Assembly (NCBI RefSeq): GCF_900324485.2
Contig: NC_046651.1
Location: forward strand, 7,470,605 to 7,534,604
DNA: 64,000 nucleotides
Reading direction: 5' to 3'
Origin: Mastacembelus armatus
Lineage: Eukaryota > Chordata > Actinopteri > Synbranchiformes > Mastacembelidae
In this document: positions 34,503 through 52,318 of the stretch, one piece after another
Numbering within the stretch: position 1 is the stretch's first letter
Layout: the number at the start of each line of letters is the position of its first letter
The notes under the pieces: generated by a model
What the model was told of the DNA's origin: nothing
Database searches by the model: none
What the model saw: only the letters and a program-made list of their open reading frames with translations
Program-made: the position numbers and the translations under genes

Positions 34503-37500
34503 ATGGATCCTGAACGGCAGAAGAGAAGAGAGGAGATCCAGAAAGCAATGAGTTTTATTAAGTGAGTGAACGATTAACATTGACCTTTTTAATATCCTCT
34601 CTACAACTAGCAACAATGCCAGGAGCAAAGTGCACACCACTTTGCATACATGGAGCACTCACTGCCTCTTGTTTTATGTCCACAGGTCATCATTGCCTTT
34701 CCCAGAGCCAGAGAGTTATGAGGTTTGCATTGAATGTCTTTATCCAATTTTTCATTTGAAACTGTTAAGTGTTACACTGAGGCTTCATCCTGACTATACT
34801 AACATTATGTTATTATAACTTGGATTTAAAGTCATGTTCATTTTCTCCTCCCCTCAATATTTTCCTGTTTCTTACTCACACTTCTTTTTTTTTTCTGTCC
34901 TGTTTAAATATTGACCTTCTTTTTCCTGTTTCTCCTGTCTTTTTCTCCTTACTTCACCCACCAATAATTTAATCTCTTGCCTCACTGTGTACACTCTTTT
35001 ACATATTTTCCTTCAGACCTTTCTGGCACATTTGGTGTGTAACTTGCTGAATGAGGGCAACTCTTGCTTTCGAGACGGGGACTGGCGCCAAGCAACCCAG
35101 CAGTATGGAGAGGGGATCAGTGTTGCACGCTATGCCCAGGCTGAGGCTCTTGTCATCCCTCACGAGCTGCTGGAGAGTCTCTACGTCAACAGGGCTGCTG
35201 CCTACTACCAAATGGTGAGGGACAAGGAATTATACCACTTGCAAATGCTCATGTAGAAGATTAGCAAATGTATTAGACAATGTGCATCTGTTTGTCTTAC
35301 CCCAAATACATTATTGGTGTTGCATTTGCTCAGCATAAAAAAAAAATACAGTCTGCATTAGGGGATTTCCTTGGTAAAATAATCATCTTTCACTGGAAGC
35401 TTTGCTTAAGTCATTTTTTTCATACTAAATGACACTTAATGTTTCCCTTGCCTCTTTCAGAGGGAGTATGAGCGTGGCGTTCAGGACTGTGACAGTGCAC
35501 TGTGTGTGTCAGAAGGCAGTCGCAGGGCTTTGTACCGTAAAGCACTTTGTTGGAGGGAGCTGGGACGGCTCAGAGAGGCTTACGAGTGTGGAACGAAGTG
35601 TCTCCTCACAGCGCCACATGTACGTTGCCAACACTGAAAATATAGATGATTTATTCCCCATTTATTAAAGATGTAGTTTGAAATCAGAATTACTTTTTCA
35701 GATATTTCTCACTAAATGAGTAAGTGGAAATGGTAAGCATTTTAGTTAATGCATACATCTGGAATAGAAATGGTAATTTCAGTGTTAGTACACATTGAGT
35801 CATTTTCATGACCTCATAAACCACACCTTAAAATTAATTCTTGGTGTTTTTTTTTTCCCTCTCTTGAATTTATCTTTCAGGACCGACAGGTGATTGACCT
35901 GGCCCAGGATCTGGCCAATAAACTGGGCCTAAAAGGCCGTAAGGCTTATGTGAGCCCTCAGACAGGGTCCCCAGCCACAGAAGAGGAGAGTCATGGGGAA
36001 ACTTCCACATCCACAGGAGAGGTAAGTGCTGTTCTTTCAGTGTACACCTTGTGATTTGGTGACTGAGTTAGAGGATAACAGAATTTATTTTACCTGTTTT
36101 TCTTTAGATGTCGTCCAATGGGCTGGAATCTCTGGGGGACCTTGCACCAGGTACTGCAAACTGGCAAATCTTGAATGCATGTCCTCATACCCAGACTTCT
36201 ATCTCTGTTCCCAAACTCATTCCCTTGTCTCTGTTGATGTTTTCCCCTCCTCAGTGGACCTATCCAGTGCACAGTGCATCCCTGCCCCTCTGGCCACACC
36301 CATTCCAGTCAGTGATGAACCAGCAACCCCTGTTGTGACCCCATGCACTGACCTGTCAGAGAGCCCCAGCAGCCAAGCCCTGCCTCCCATGCCGTACTCT
36401 GTCCCAGTGTCGGAGCACATGGAGGAATGCAGCAGCAGCGTCATCAAGGACGAGCTAGACAGTCTGCTAGAATGCATCCCAAAGAAAGTCAGTGAGGTGA
36501 ACAGAGGACACAGAGACACACAACAAGAAATGAAAAGCTGTACATGTTTACTGGATGATGGCATAGTTGGTCTAATTTATTTATTTACTTCATGAAATTT
36601 CAGAGTCCAGTCCAGGGTGCTATCCCAACCAACCTTCCCAACACAGCGGTTGGTCTCCGGCCTCCTTACTCCCCCAACCTTCCAGCATCTTCACCACAGC
36701 TTTCTTCAGCCTTCTTTGGCCCTTCTGTCAGTGATATGCCCTCTCTGGAGGAGTACCCGCCACTGGCCCAGCGGGACCAGGGCTCCACCCAGGCGCAGGA
36801 CGCACTGGGAGGCTTTTCTACAGGGGCCACAGATGGAGAAGGGAAGGGAGGAGTCGCTGCTGGTGGACTGGACTCGTTGTCTGAGTACACTCTCCCTGGT
36901 GAGCTAAGTGGTAAAAGTCTGCAGTTTTTATTTTTATCTGAATGAGGTTTGAAAAGGTTCATTGATTTGTAATGCGCTGAGTCATGATGGGAAAGCAGAT
37001 TGAGACAATGTGGCTATTTTAAAACCTAATTAATTAGAAATCTTATAGTGATGTTACTATATTACACATGGCAGGTCAGGATTTTTTGATCAGGACTATA
37101 ATAATTGGATTAAAGAAAAAGCGTATTGGACATAAGACTATTTTGCAGCTCCACTTCATGCTGATGTCACATATATCTAAAAAGACAAATCTTACATAGT
37201 GAACTTTCAACCCTTGTTTTCTGTTCTGCCTAAAGAGTATGACAAATTTCTGTCGTGCATGCAAGATGCAATGCAAGAGAAATGACTCACATGGAAAATA
37301 ATGTTGAATATACTAATACATCGGGAGCGTGATCAGTACTTAGCTGGCACTTGCTCTGTAAAGAGTATAGATTTTAGGGAGCTGGCTTTGATCTGAGGTA
37401 TGCGACAGCAGCAGACAGTGTGAGTCAGCACGGCTACAGTAACAGTGTCTGACATCAGTGTCCTTCTGTCTGGTTTTCAGGGGGACGAGTGTGTCACAGC

Positions 37501-40500
37501 TTCATCCCTGGAATGCGCAATCACAATGGGGCACATTCAGTGAGTAATACAGAGTATTTGTTTTTGTCATATTTTGCAAGACAGACTGGTTTAAAATGAA
37601 GTCATTACAGTTCAATGTCCTTTTTTTTTTAAATAAATAACCCCCCCCCCTTTTTTTTTGTTGTTGTTTTCTTAGAATGGTCCTGCAGGAACCAACCTGT
37701 CCCTGCTCTCCAGGAATCCTCTGGCAGCCACACATGAATTTCGGCAGGCCTGTCATGCCTGTTACAGCCGAATAGGTTGGTCAACACACAGGCATCTTAA
37801 TAACTTTCTTTACTAGCCTTTGACCAGATACTTTCCCACTACTTTTTCCATAGTCACCATGGGATGTTGTGGTGTTGCTTTCTCCACCAGCTCATGATTT
37901 GTGTGTGGTGTGTTTAGTCATTAAAGGCTTCTTATAAAGCACAGTCAGTGACCAGAAGAAATTGTGCCAGAGCTGTAACGTGACCTTCTCTTTTCTCCAT
38001 TTGCTCACAGGTCCTCGAGTGATGGATTACAAGTATCAGCCGGAAGCAGCACACCGCTGCAAAAGGGATGTGCTGCTGTGTCGCCTCAAAAACACAGATG
38101 ACCCCACCTGGAAGAGGATCCGGCCCCGGCCTGCACGAAACAACTTTTTGGGGGCATTTGTACTTTGCAAAGGTGTGTCTCCACTTTGAATTGAATATCT
38201 AAATGTGTTGTAGTTAAACATTTGAAATCGGGAAAGGGGCAGATTACTAGGGTTATATCTGTTTCCCTGTATCACTGTCCCTCCTCTCTGGGTGCTACAG
38301 AGGTGCAGGAGCGTCAGGAGTGCCAGTATGGGGAGAACTGTACGTTTGCTTACTGCCAGGAGGAGATTGATGTGTGGACGCAGGAGAGGAAGGGTGCACT
38401 GAGCCGAGAGCTGCTGTTTGATCCACTGGGCAGCACAGAGAGACGGGCACTCAGTGTCACCAGACTGCTGCAGCTCCATATGGGCATGTTCATGTTCCTC
38501 TGTGAGGTAAGATCAGTCAGTAAAGCAACCAATATCTCATCTTTTTTGTGTGTTTTGAGCTGCACATTTAGTGTATCAGAATATGAGTTTACACTTGTCT
38601 GTCTTTTCTCTTTCTACAGGAATGTTTTGACAGTAAGCCTCGCATAATAAGCAAACGCAGCAAAGAAAACTTAGCAGTCTGCTCCAATCTTACAGCTCGA
38701 CACTCATTTGACGATAACAAGTGAGCATAGGGTGCCATGTATTGATTTTATGTAAATACAAAGGCCTGCATTTGTGTCAATATAAAAACAGAACTGACAA
38801 AGACACTACTAGCCTGTAAGACCTTTTTGCTGCTGCTGCCTGCAGGTGCCTGGTGCATGTGGTGAGGTCAGCCAATGTGCGCTACAGTAAGGTGCGTCCC
38901 CTGCACCCCCTCTGTCAGTTCGACGTGTGTCGCCATGAAGTTCGCTATGGTTGCCAGCGTGAGGACAGCTGCTCTTTCGCGCACTCAGTTATTGAGCTAA
39001 AATGCTGGGTCCTACAACAGGATACCGGTGAGTAGACCACACAGCAGTCCTTCCACTTTTCAGAACAATAGATGCTGTATTTTTAAGATGTAGTTGTGAA
39101 AAAGTATTGTTTAGTAGCAGAAGAGATGAGCAGTCTGTAATATTCCTTCAGGTATCACCCATGAAGAAATGGTGCAGGAGTCCAAGAGGCACTGGCAAAG
39201 GCTGGAGCAGAATGCACAGAAGCAGCAGAAGGTGAAAGACAACTGAGAAACCTGGACATCTCCTTTTTCTCATAACTTATATATGACCAATTGCCCCTCT
39301 GATGCACCTGTTATCGCTGCACGTTACCTGTATTAGCTTGGTAGGATGAGCACATACATGCATACTTCCCTCGACACGTGAAAGTCGCTTGTTTTCAGCT
39401 GTAGAGCAAAACACAGGTTCATGATACAAGAGAGGCATGAAACAGCTATTTCCTGGTGAAAATTCCAAGGGTTAGTATCAGACTGTTTCAGACTTTATCA
39501 TTAATAAAACTGGTTGGTTATCATGCTTTGGAAAATTGGTCTGCTGAACAGTGACATATTGTCCTCCATCAACCAAAGTTAGCAACAGTCTCAGAGAGAA
39601 GATGATGGTATGACAGCCTTGTTTCAATCTAGAGAATGTTGTTGACACCAAACAACAACGTTGTCTAGATATCCTGATTGCACACATCAGTTCACCTCCT
39701 GTGTGTGGGCTTCCATAGAAAATAATGGATGCAGGTGTTCTGACTAATTCTAATTAACTATTCATGAATTTTAGTGATGTTAACTCTCTTTGTCTTTTAG
39801 CCTATCCATATCCCCCATCCGAGCAGCAGCTTACCTGCGGCAGGAGTAGGAGGAATGGGGGGTGGGGGTGGTGGAGCTGGGGGAGATGGCCTAGGCGGTG
39901 GCACTATAAGCCCGGTGGGCGGATTGGGAGCAATGGCGGGAAGGGGACGACCTCTCAACCTGAAAATGAAGTTTGTGTGCGGCCAATGCTGGAGAGAAGG
40001 CCAGGTCAACGAGCCTGACAAAAATCTGAAATACTGCACTGCCAAAGCACGGCACAGGTGAGGCCTGACCCACATGGATTGTTGCAGGCCTAATCTTTAA
40101 GGCTGATTCTGATGATTGAATGACAAGTCATTTGGACTTCAGTGTAGAGTTTTTTTTTTTTTTTTTAAATCTGCTACAATTTTTTGAGTAAGGCTTATTC
40201 CCTTTGTTTGAATTCATGTTGGCTCTCTGTTATAATAGCTGGACAAAAGAGCGTCGTGTTCTTCTGGTAAAATCATTTGAAAAGAAGAAGTGGGTTGTTG
40301 TTCGACCACTGCCCTTCTCCCGCACTTATCCACAGCAATATGACGTAAGTTCGTCCTTTTGGTCCTCACACACACTTTCTTCCCTTCACCGCTCTCATAT
40401 GCAGAATCTAGCTGACTGGTTTTACCCTGGGGAAAAGGTGTTATTGTAAACATCTGTACACTTGCAGCTCTGCTCTTATCCATAGCTTCCAGTGTGTCTT

Positions 40501-41689
40501 CAACAGAGTTTCATTTCATTTTAATTTCCAGCAGCTTCATTCTCTCTGAGTTTAATTGAAGCATGGTTATTTCAAGTGTTGTTTTACAAAGCTCTTCAGT
40601 AACTGCAGCATTATAACATGTGTTTAAAACAATTACGTTTCATCCCACAATTCCTGGCACCTGCAGAAAACACAGGTACTATACAGGCCTAAATCTCACT
40701 GCTTTGTCAGCTGCTGACACAGAACCAGTTTGGGCTTGAAATGTTATATTCTTCCTGTGTAACCCTTCTGTCTGACTCTCACTCAGATGTGTGTGCATGT
40801 GATGAAGCAGAAGAAGTGCCACTATATTGGGAACTGCTCATTCGCCCACAGTCTGGAGGAGAGGGACGTCTGGACGTATATGAAGAATAACAGCTGTAAG
40901 TGCTTGGTTTCTATCACTGTATTATGACATCAGTTTGTTTAGAGCCTTTACATATATAAATGTTACACAAAAAGGTGGTAGTGTGTGAGCTGTACTTCAC
41001 ACATGTAGATCTAGATTTGATCCTTATGTTACTACTCAAATTTCAATGTAATTGGAACAGTTTAAATTAATATTATATTGTAATATAGAAGTTTTAAAAA
41101 GACAAATAACGTGTCTTGGTTTTTAGGCCCGTTTGTCAGTTTTCAGCTGTGTCTTTTGGTCCATTTGTCTGCTTTTGCCCTGTAATTACATAAAGGCCTG
41201 TAATTAAATTGATTTTTGAAGAGCCTGACCCACTCTACTCACACTGGTAGTTGTTGAAACACACTGTCTTCAGGGTTACTGAGGTGGTTTTTTCCTTTTC
41301 TCTCTCTCCTTCTTATCCTCACCCCTCTGTAGTGAGAGACATGCAACAAATGTATGAACTTTGGCTGCAACTCACCAATCAGAGTAGACGCACAGATGGT
41401 TCTGCTGTCACCCCGCCCCCAGAGGATAAGCAGGTCACCATAACAGCAGACTACACAGAGAGCATGGTTAGTGGTTCTAACGCTGTCATCAGCCATCAAA
41501 CCTGGTAACACTTTTACCAGACCTGAGTAGTATAATACAGGAAGTTGCTTACAAGATTTTCCAGATAATTAGTTTGAAGACCTTTTCATGTTCATGTGGA
41601 CATGATTGTTGTTGTGTGTGAGAGATGAGCTGTGTTGGTGTGTATCATTTCAGGGCGGTCGGCGGTTGTCAGACGGGGACGACCTCTAG
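34503..41689 (+). CDS. zc3h7b: zc3h7b: TPR and CCCH zinc-finger RNA-binding protein
   Basis: Twenty exons give 901 codons plus stop: 34503-34561, 34686-34722, 35017-35214, 35461-35619, 35881-36021, 36108-36150, 36255-36496, 36604-36898, 37481-37539, 37676-37775, 38011-38172, 38301-38506, 38620-38720, 38846-39027, 39152-39231, 39801-40057, 40239-40344, 40787-40895, 41333-41466 and 41654-41689. ZC3H7B binds RNA and, in mammals, microRNA precursors and rotavirus NSP3. Seen: N-terminal TPRs (NLLNEGNSCFRDGDWRQA; LYRKALCWRELGR), a proline-rich middle with NPLAATHEFRQAC, then CCCH fingers CQYGENCTFAYC (Cys at the last ligand), CRHEVRYGCQREDSCSFAH and CHYIGNCSFAH. A glycine-rich insert lies in exon 16. 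The human protein (about 980 aa) continues with a C2H2 finger and another CCCH finger. Here exon 20 adds only GGRRLSDGDDL and stops. Confidence 0.93.
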
Positions 41690-44600
41690 AGTAGCCACAG
41701 TGACTAGAGGCAGCCGATGGCTGCTGAGCTGTGGGCAGGGACAGCCCTGCCACAACAGCCACAGCTGAACAGCCTGTCATCTTACAAGTCTGACCTTCAC
41801 TCGCATCTAGCCAGCAGTGTGAGAGCAGATGGACACCCAGGAGGACAGTTGACCCCACCCCAATATATAAACACACACACACAGACACATACAAGACGTT
41901 CCCTTAGCACGATACACAAATCACAGGCACCGATTAAACACAAGTCAAAAGCGTTAAAGAAATACACAACCTGGCTTTAGGGTTTGTTATTTTAATTTTT
42001 TTTTTTTTTTATCATGCTGCAGTTACACACAGCACCTTTAGGTTCCCCTACTGCCAATTCTACCACAGATATTCCACACACAACTAGTTTTGCTCTGATT
42101 AAAATGATCACATAGTATTCCCTAGTGCTCTCTGGACAACCAGGCACCTCTTTTTTTTTGTACCTTTGTTAAATCCTCATTACACTGAACCAATTGGCGG
42201 TTGAGTGCGCTGGTCGCAGCTTGAAAAACTCATTTGCAGCTTGGCGCTCTTACTTAAAAAGTGCTAAGCCTTCAGTGTTCATGAAAACTATGAAGTGTCA
42301 GTAAAAGAGGTTCTTGGAGGACACTCTCATTCCTTCATAGGAATATAATGAGAGCCCCCCCCCCACCCCAAAAGGAGTTATAGTTCCTTGTTATATTGTC
42401 TGCCATATTGGTAGAACGTTATGAATGTAATGCCTGCATAGGCCTTTAAAATGAGGAAATTAGTCATTTAAAACATTGCTGTGGTTGTGGAATGGATGTA
42501 AGTATTCATTAATGCCCAACAACCTATTTGTGTAAAATGAGTTTCCCCTGCTTCACTGATAGAAAAACAGTCTCATGCGTTCCTGCATGGAGCAAGCACC
42601 GACAACACACAAACGCTCACATATTAACCTTTCAGCTGCTGTCAGTCGATGTCCAGGTGAATGAAAGTGAATGGCTTAAAGTAGTTATTGCCAAAGTAGC
42701 AAAGAGGCTGGCGACTGTCATGTAAACTGTAGTGGTAACAGCAGTGTGATGCTGCTGTAGGAGGCCGACAGGGAAGAGGCTGCAGCACACGGGCACAGTC
42801 CTGGCTGGAGCTGCTCTCAGCAGTAGATCAGGTCAGACCACAGAAAACCGTTAAGAAATGATGACCTCACTTGAACTGAAGCACTGTGAAAATAATGGCA
42901 ATGCAGAAGACTTAAGTTATGAATATAAGATGAGTTTTGTAATATTTAAAGAAAGATAGCCAGATGATGTAATGCTGAGAGAAATTATTAAAGGAAAGGT
43001 TGAAGATAATTAAGACTATATTTTTCTACAGTCTCTGGTTAAAACCTTTGTGATATTTTGAATGTAAGGGCAAAATGCCACTTCTTCTGTTGAACTGGGG
43101 TCATTATTTCACTTCAAACCAGTCACACTTTCACAGCCTTCAAACAGAAACCTGTCTCTCATGTGTTTTATTTCTGAAGGCAAACTGTAGCCTCTAAAAT
43201 AAACCTTTTTGTTACGGAGCATCTACTAGTGTGAGACAGGGAAATGATTCACACCACATACTGTGCCTACAAACTACACATCCACATGTGACACACACAA
43301 GTACACAAACACACACAGACACAGGCAGGATATCTGTTGCCATCTTATTCTAGCCTTTTAATGCGAATGGAGAAGACATGAAGGAGGTATGTCTATATTC
43401 AGATACATATACACACATATTATACATATTTACAAATAATGGTATACTACTAATAATTGATAACTTAGCGGTTAAGCTTAATAAATATATAACCTGAAAT
43501 CCATGTATCGCTGAACTAGATGACTATAGTGGATTTTTTTTTTTTTTTTTTTTAATGATTCTTTTATTTTGTAATTTTTCCTTCTGTATGGGTTGTTTCA
43601 GACAGGGTTGGTTCGTTTGGATTGCAGCAGAGATTGAGTGGAGTTTGATGTCGAATGTATCGAAGTGGATTTACTGAGGGTCAAAGGTTTAGAGATAGAT
43701 GTATTTTTCAAATTTTTCAGCTCAGTGCATCGATTCAGCAAACGCCCTCAGTTCCTAAAGTACATTACTCTCGGGCAGTACTAAAAGCATTATGGTATAT
43801 TGGTGAAAAAAAGTCCAAATGAGTAGGAGGGAAGAAAGATTTTGAATATAGATGAGGTCAAATCACAGAATAGTCTGTATTTGTTTAGTGATGTTCCAAC
43901 TCTGTCTGCAATCCCTCCATTGAGGTCAGAGGATGAATAGTAACTAGAGATGGTTGTTAGACTAAAGGCTCCAGTGGCTTAATTACTCAGCTCCTAGAAA
44001 GTGACTTAATCAGCTCAGTCTGGGCTGAGCCTGAAATGCAGGATCAGTTTTTACAGGTCACTGAGCAGCAGTTTTGGGGATTGTTGATGATAAGCCCATG
44101 TCTGGAGCAGCCCAGGTATTAGCTTCTTTGAGGGATTGTATTACTACTACTCCTAGTATTATGAATATGATGACATAATGATATGCTATCTATTGACTAT
44201 TTCTATTTCTCTTCTATATGCTATTGATATATGTATGTTAATTGCAATGTATAACTCTCTCTTTATATATGTATCCATGTATGAATATAATAATTTACAG
44301 TAAATATGCATCTGTGTATGCGAGCACAGCTCTGTCTGGGAGGCAGTGGGCAGAAATCAATCCGCTTCTGAAAGTTACTGTGAGGCTCTTGAGTTGTTAA
44401 ATCCTACAGGTGGGATGCCAACATCTGTAGGTTGTCGGTAGTGGAAGATGTTTTACACAGACCTCCTATGTATTAATGTTGTCTGAGCTCTGTTTGTAGG
44501 CTTTAGGATAGTTCAGACACTGGCCAAAGCAAAAAAAAAAAACAAACAAAAAAAAAACCCAACAAAAAAAAGGATATTGGCTGAGTGAAGTATATCTCTG

Positions 44601-45266
44601 TGTTGATCTGCAGCCAGAGCTCTCTGCTCACTGCCTGTGTAGTTTTGCTTAAATGTATTCACCAGACAGCTCTGGAAACAAAAGCATACACAGAGGCCTA
44701 TATACTCCCGTATAGCGCCTTAATATACCAAACCTATAAGGTGATACATACCCCTATTGTATAATCCCGCTTACTATATACAGTATATGATACCTGATAC
44801 CTATTATAATACTTAGACACCCTTATAAGGTAATTTAGATAAGAGATGGTGGAGCAGATTTTTTTCTGTGGCTGTGGAAGAGCTTTCTGTGGTCAGTAGT
44901 GTGTTCCCATCTTGTTTTTCAGGGAGTAAATGAGAAGTTGTCAGGAGAGTGCTGCACACTCAATGCTCTTTTGTTTTGTTCAGATGGTGTCAGTTTGGCA
45001 CCAGTCAAAGACGGATTGTGTTTTATTTTGGTTGGAAAAGCTGCAGCTGTGAAATTTAATTTGAAAGTTTAGCCAAATTAAGTAGTGAATATGGCTGATA
45101 TTTAATATGCCAGTTTCAATTGGACAAAAAATGTCCATTTCATTTGAAATCCAGCTGTTAAAGGTTTATTGTAGTGAATTGTTTTAGCAAAAATAAAGGC
45201 AGAGCATTTGAGGGGAGGTGGCTCTTCTGTTGATGCAACTGACACAGGAAAAAGGGAAACTGCATG

Positions 45267-45300
<34 letters not shown>

Positions 45301-46561
45301 AAAGTCAATCATGACACAAATTGAAAAGGGGAGGCAGGATGGTGCTACTGTGTCTGTACACTCAACTAATCTCATAATAATTTGGACTACATTAGTTTAG
45401 AGCCTCCATCTTAAACAAACTGAACTTGCACTAGGTGTTGCTGAAAAGGTTGGGACACCAGTCCACGTGATGTGACAATGAAGCGAAAATCACTGCACAT
45501 TTACACCAAGACAACAAATATCCTAATCTGTGGCAGAGGTTTGGTATTTTTGTTTGTTTTATCTTCCTCATCCTGTGCAGTTTGAGTCAATCCATGTATT
45601 ATTCAGAACCAGCTAGAAGATCCTATGTCTTGTAGATTTTCAGACTGAGCAACAGTTTTTCCTGACATTTTATTATCCTTCTCAACATTAATAGGATGGT
45701 GCTCAGCTGAAACACTGATTATATTAGTCATACGTACCGCTTTTACTTTGTTAAATCTAGGACAGTCTCAGTTAAAGGTGAAGTCCAGATTATGTTACTG
45801 CAAACCTTGGAAAGTTACTTGTCCTCTGGCCTGTAACAGACTGACTTTGGTGTAAGTAGCCTCCAACATGTGCAGGCGCTCTCACTGCCCTCATGCCATT
45901 GTTACAGCCCAGCAGAGCGGCATCACTTTTATTGATTAGTTAAAAGGCAGTTCTCTACTTTCTTTTTGCTGTTGATGTCAGACCTCGGTGCTGGATAAAA
46001 GACAGGAGAAAATGTAATGACGTACATGTTATCTGTTCATTATTGTGTTCGTTAAGACAAAGGTTTTTCCTTGGTTGTTTTTTTTTTTCTTCCTAAAAGT
46101 CATTTGATATAACAGTTATCTTAGTTCTCTGACACAAGTGGCGTTCGCCTTAATCTTGAGTTTGTGCATCCTGTGCTGTGGTTATTACATCCTGGTGCCA
46201 TGTATCTGTTCAGCAAATGTTCAAGTGACTTTCCTCCCTAAACCCTCCCTGCCCCCTGGTACAGTTTGTGTCTTTTGATTTGCACCAACACACCTACACA
46301 GCCACAAAAAAATCTTGGGAAATTGGTTTTTCAGTCAGTTAGAAACTTATCGGTTATTTGAATTGTTTTCAAAAACTCCAACAGAGAAACCAGGGTTGTA
46401 AAGAAGTGGGGAAAAAAACAAGGCCTCTTTTGTACTGTATTTTTACAATTCTTTTTTTCTTTTTGGTTTTGTCTTCTTGACTTTGTGTTCTCTTTTCTCC
46501 ACCCTGGTTGGAAGTGTATGATCACACAAATGGACCAAATCTCTTGAAAGCATTTAATAAA
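41690..46561 (+). other. zc3h7b: zc3h7b long 3' UTR
   Basis: About 4.9 kb of AT-rich sequence without coding signal, ending at AATAAA (46556-46561); an earlier AATAAA lies near 43197. Contains A-rich and T-rich runs (41996-42011, 43535-43553, 44531-44571) and a GT tract at 45271-45298. I looked here for the missing C2H2 and CCCH exons of zc3h7b and saw none. Confidence 0.6.
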
Positions 46562-47014
46562 CAGATTGTTTTAGAAAAAACTAATGTTTTCTCTTTCTCA
46601 AAACATATACTTCACATTGCTGGACATGTGGTGTTGGTTCTATCTTCACAAATGGGAGAAAACTTCTGATTTCCCTTATCTTGAATTATAGTAAATTGAC
46701 CATTAGGGTTTTTTTTTTTCGTGTTTTTTTGTTAAGTAATGTGTAGATTAAAATATTTAGAAGGATTTGTTTCCATTTAGCCGCAGGAGAATTAATGAGT
46801 ATTAAAAGAAAGAATATGCAGAAGTGTCAGGCACAGGACTCATCTTTCAACCACACCCGGGCAGAAATGAGCCATTATTAATGTCATTAGTTTCACTGGT
46901 TGTCCTGCCGCTACAAGTCACAAAGTGTCTGCCCAAGGAAAACACGTGCTATTTATGCAACTGTCTTACTTAAAAATACATTGTCATTTGTTCACATTTT
47001 AAGAAATGACTACC

Positions 47015-47148
47015 CTGTGATGGACTGGTGACCTGTCCAGGGTGTACCCCTGCCATTCACCCAAAGAGAGCTGGGATAGGCTCCAGCAGATCCATGTGAC
47101 CCTAAATAGGAATAATCAGGTATAGATGATGGATGGATGGATCCTACT
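47015..47148 (+). repeat. Common teleost interspersed repeat fragment
   Basis: gtgatggactggtgacctgt, ccagggtgtacccctgcc, gagctgggataggctccagc and a terminal (GGAT)n run, the recognisable end of an abundant fish repeat. Probably the same family as 4040-4290 in the opposite orientation. Confidence 0.75.
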
Positions 47149-47419
47149 TCAAATTGCAGTTAAAAGGTGTGTTGTGTTAAAGTTAGCATCTTGCGGCCTC
47201 TGTATTTGGTTTGACCTCCTCCTGGAGTATCACTCTATCAAAATATTTGTAAACTGCTGAAAACGTATCATTTGTATTCCAGGTTTTTATCATTCACTTC
47301 ATTATATATCCCAATGCTCTGATACATTTAGAGCCTTCACTTATATTAATTTTCTCTTACTTTATATAATCTAGGCTCGGCTCGGGATTGGATTTCACCG
47401 CCGTGATGCACACAAACTC

Positions 47420-47480
47420 TGACCAATCGGCTCTCTTTCCGTCGATTGGGCGAGAGGCAGCGAACGCTGCTGATTGGCTG
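47420..47480 (+). promoter_or_regulatory. tef: tef upstream promoter, three CCAAT boxes
   Basis: CCAAT at 47423-47427 and its complement ATTGG at 47445-47449 and 47473-47477, about 22-28 bases apart, in a GC-rich stretch roughly 200 bases before the ATG at 47663. This spacing is typical of NF-Y-dependent promoters. Functional use is inferred. Confidence 0.6.
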
Positions 47481-47662
47481 AAGGGGAGCGGAGAGGGCGG
47501 GCTGCGTTAAGTAACTAGTTGTGAGGACTTTAAGTATGTCCCTGTCAGTTTGTTAATCCTCCCGACACTTCACTGGACCTGTCAGGCTAGTGTGAACCAC
47601 CGACTGGCAGCTCTGAAACATTTGTGGGCCTAGGTTTGATTTCAAGAGGGGAAAAAAAAAAC

Positions 47663-52318
<4,656 letters not shown>

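Noticed and set aside
41717-41980. 87-codon frame just after the zc3h7b stop
   Set aside because: Ends in a CA-repeat translation and does not resemble the missing ZC3H7B C-terminus.
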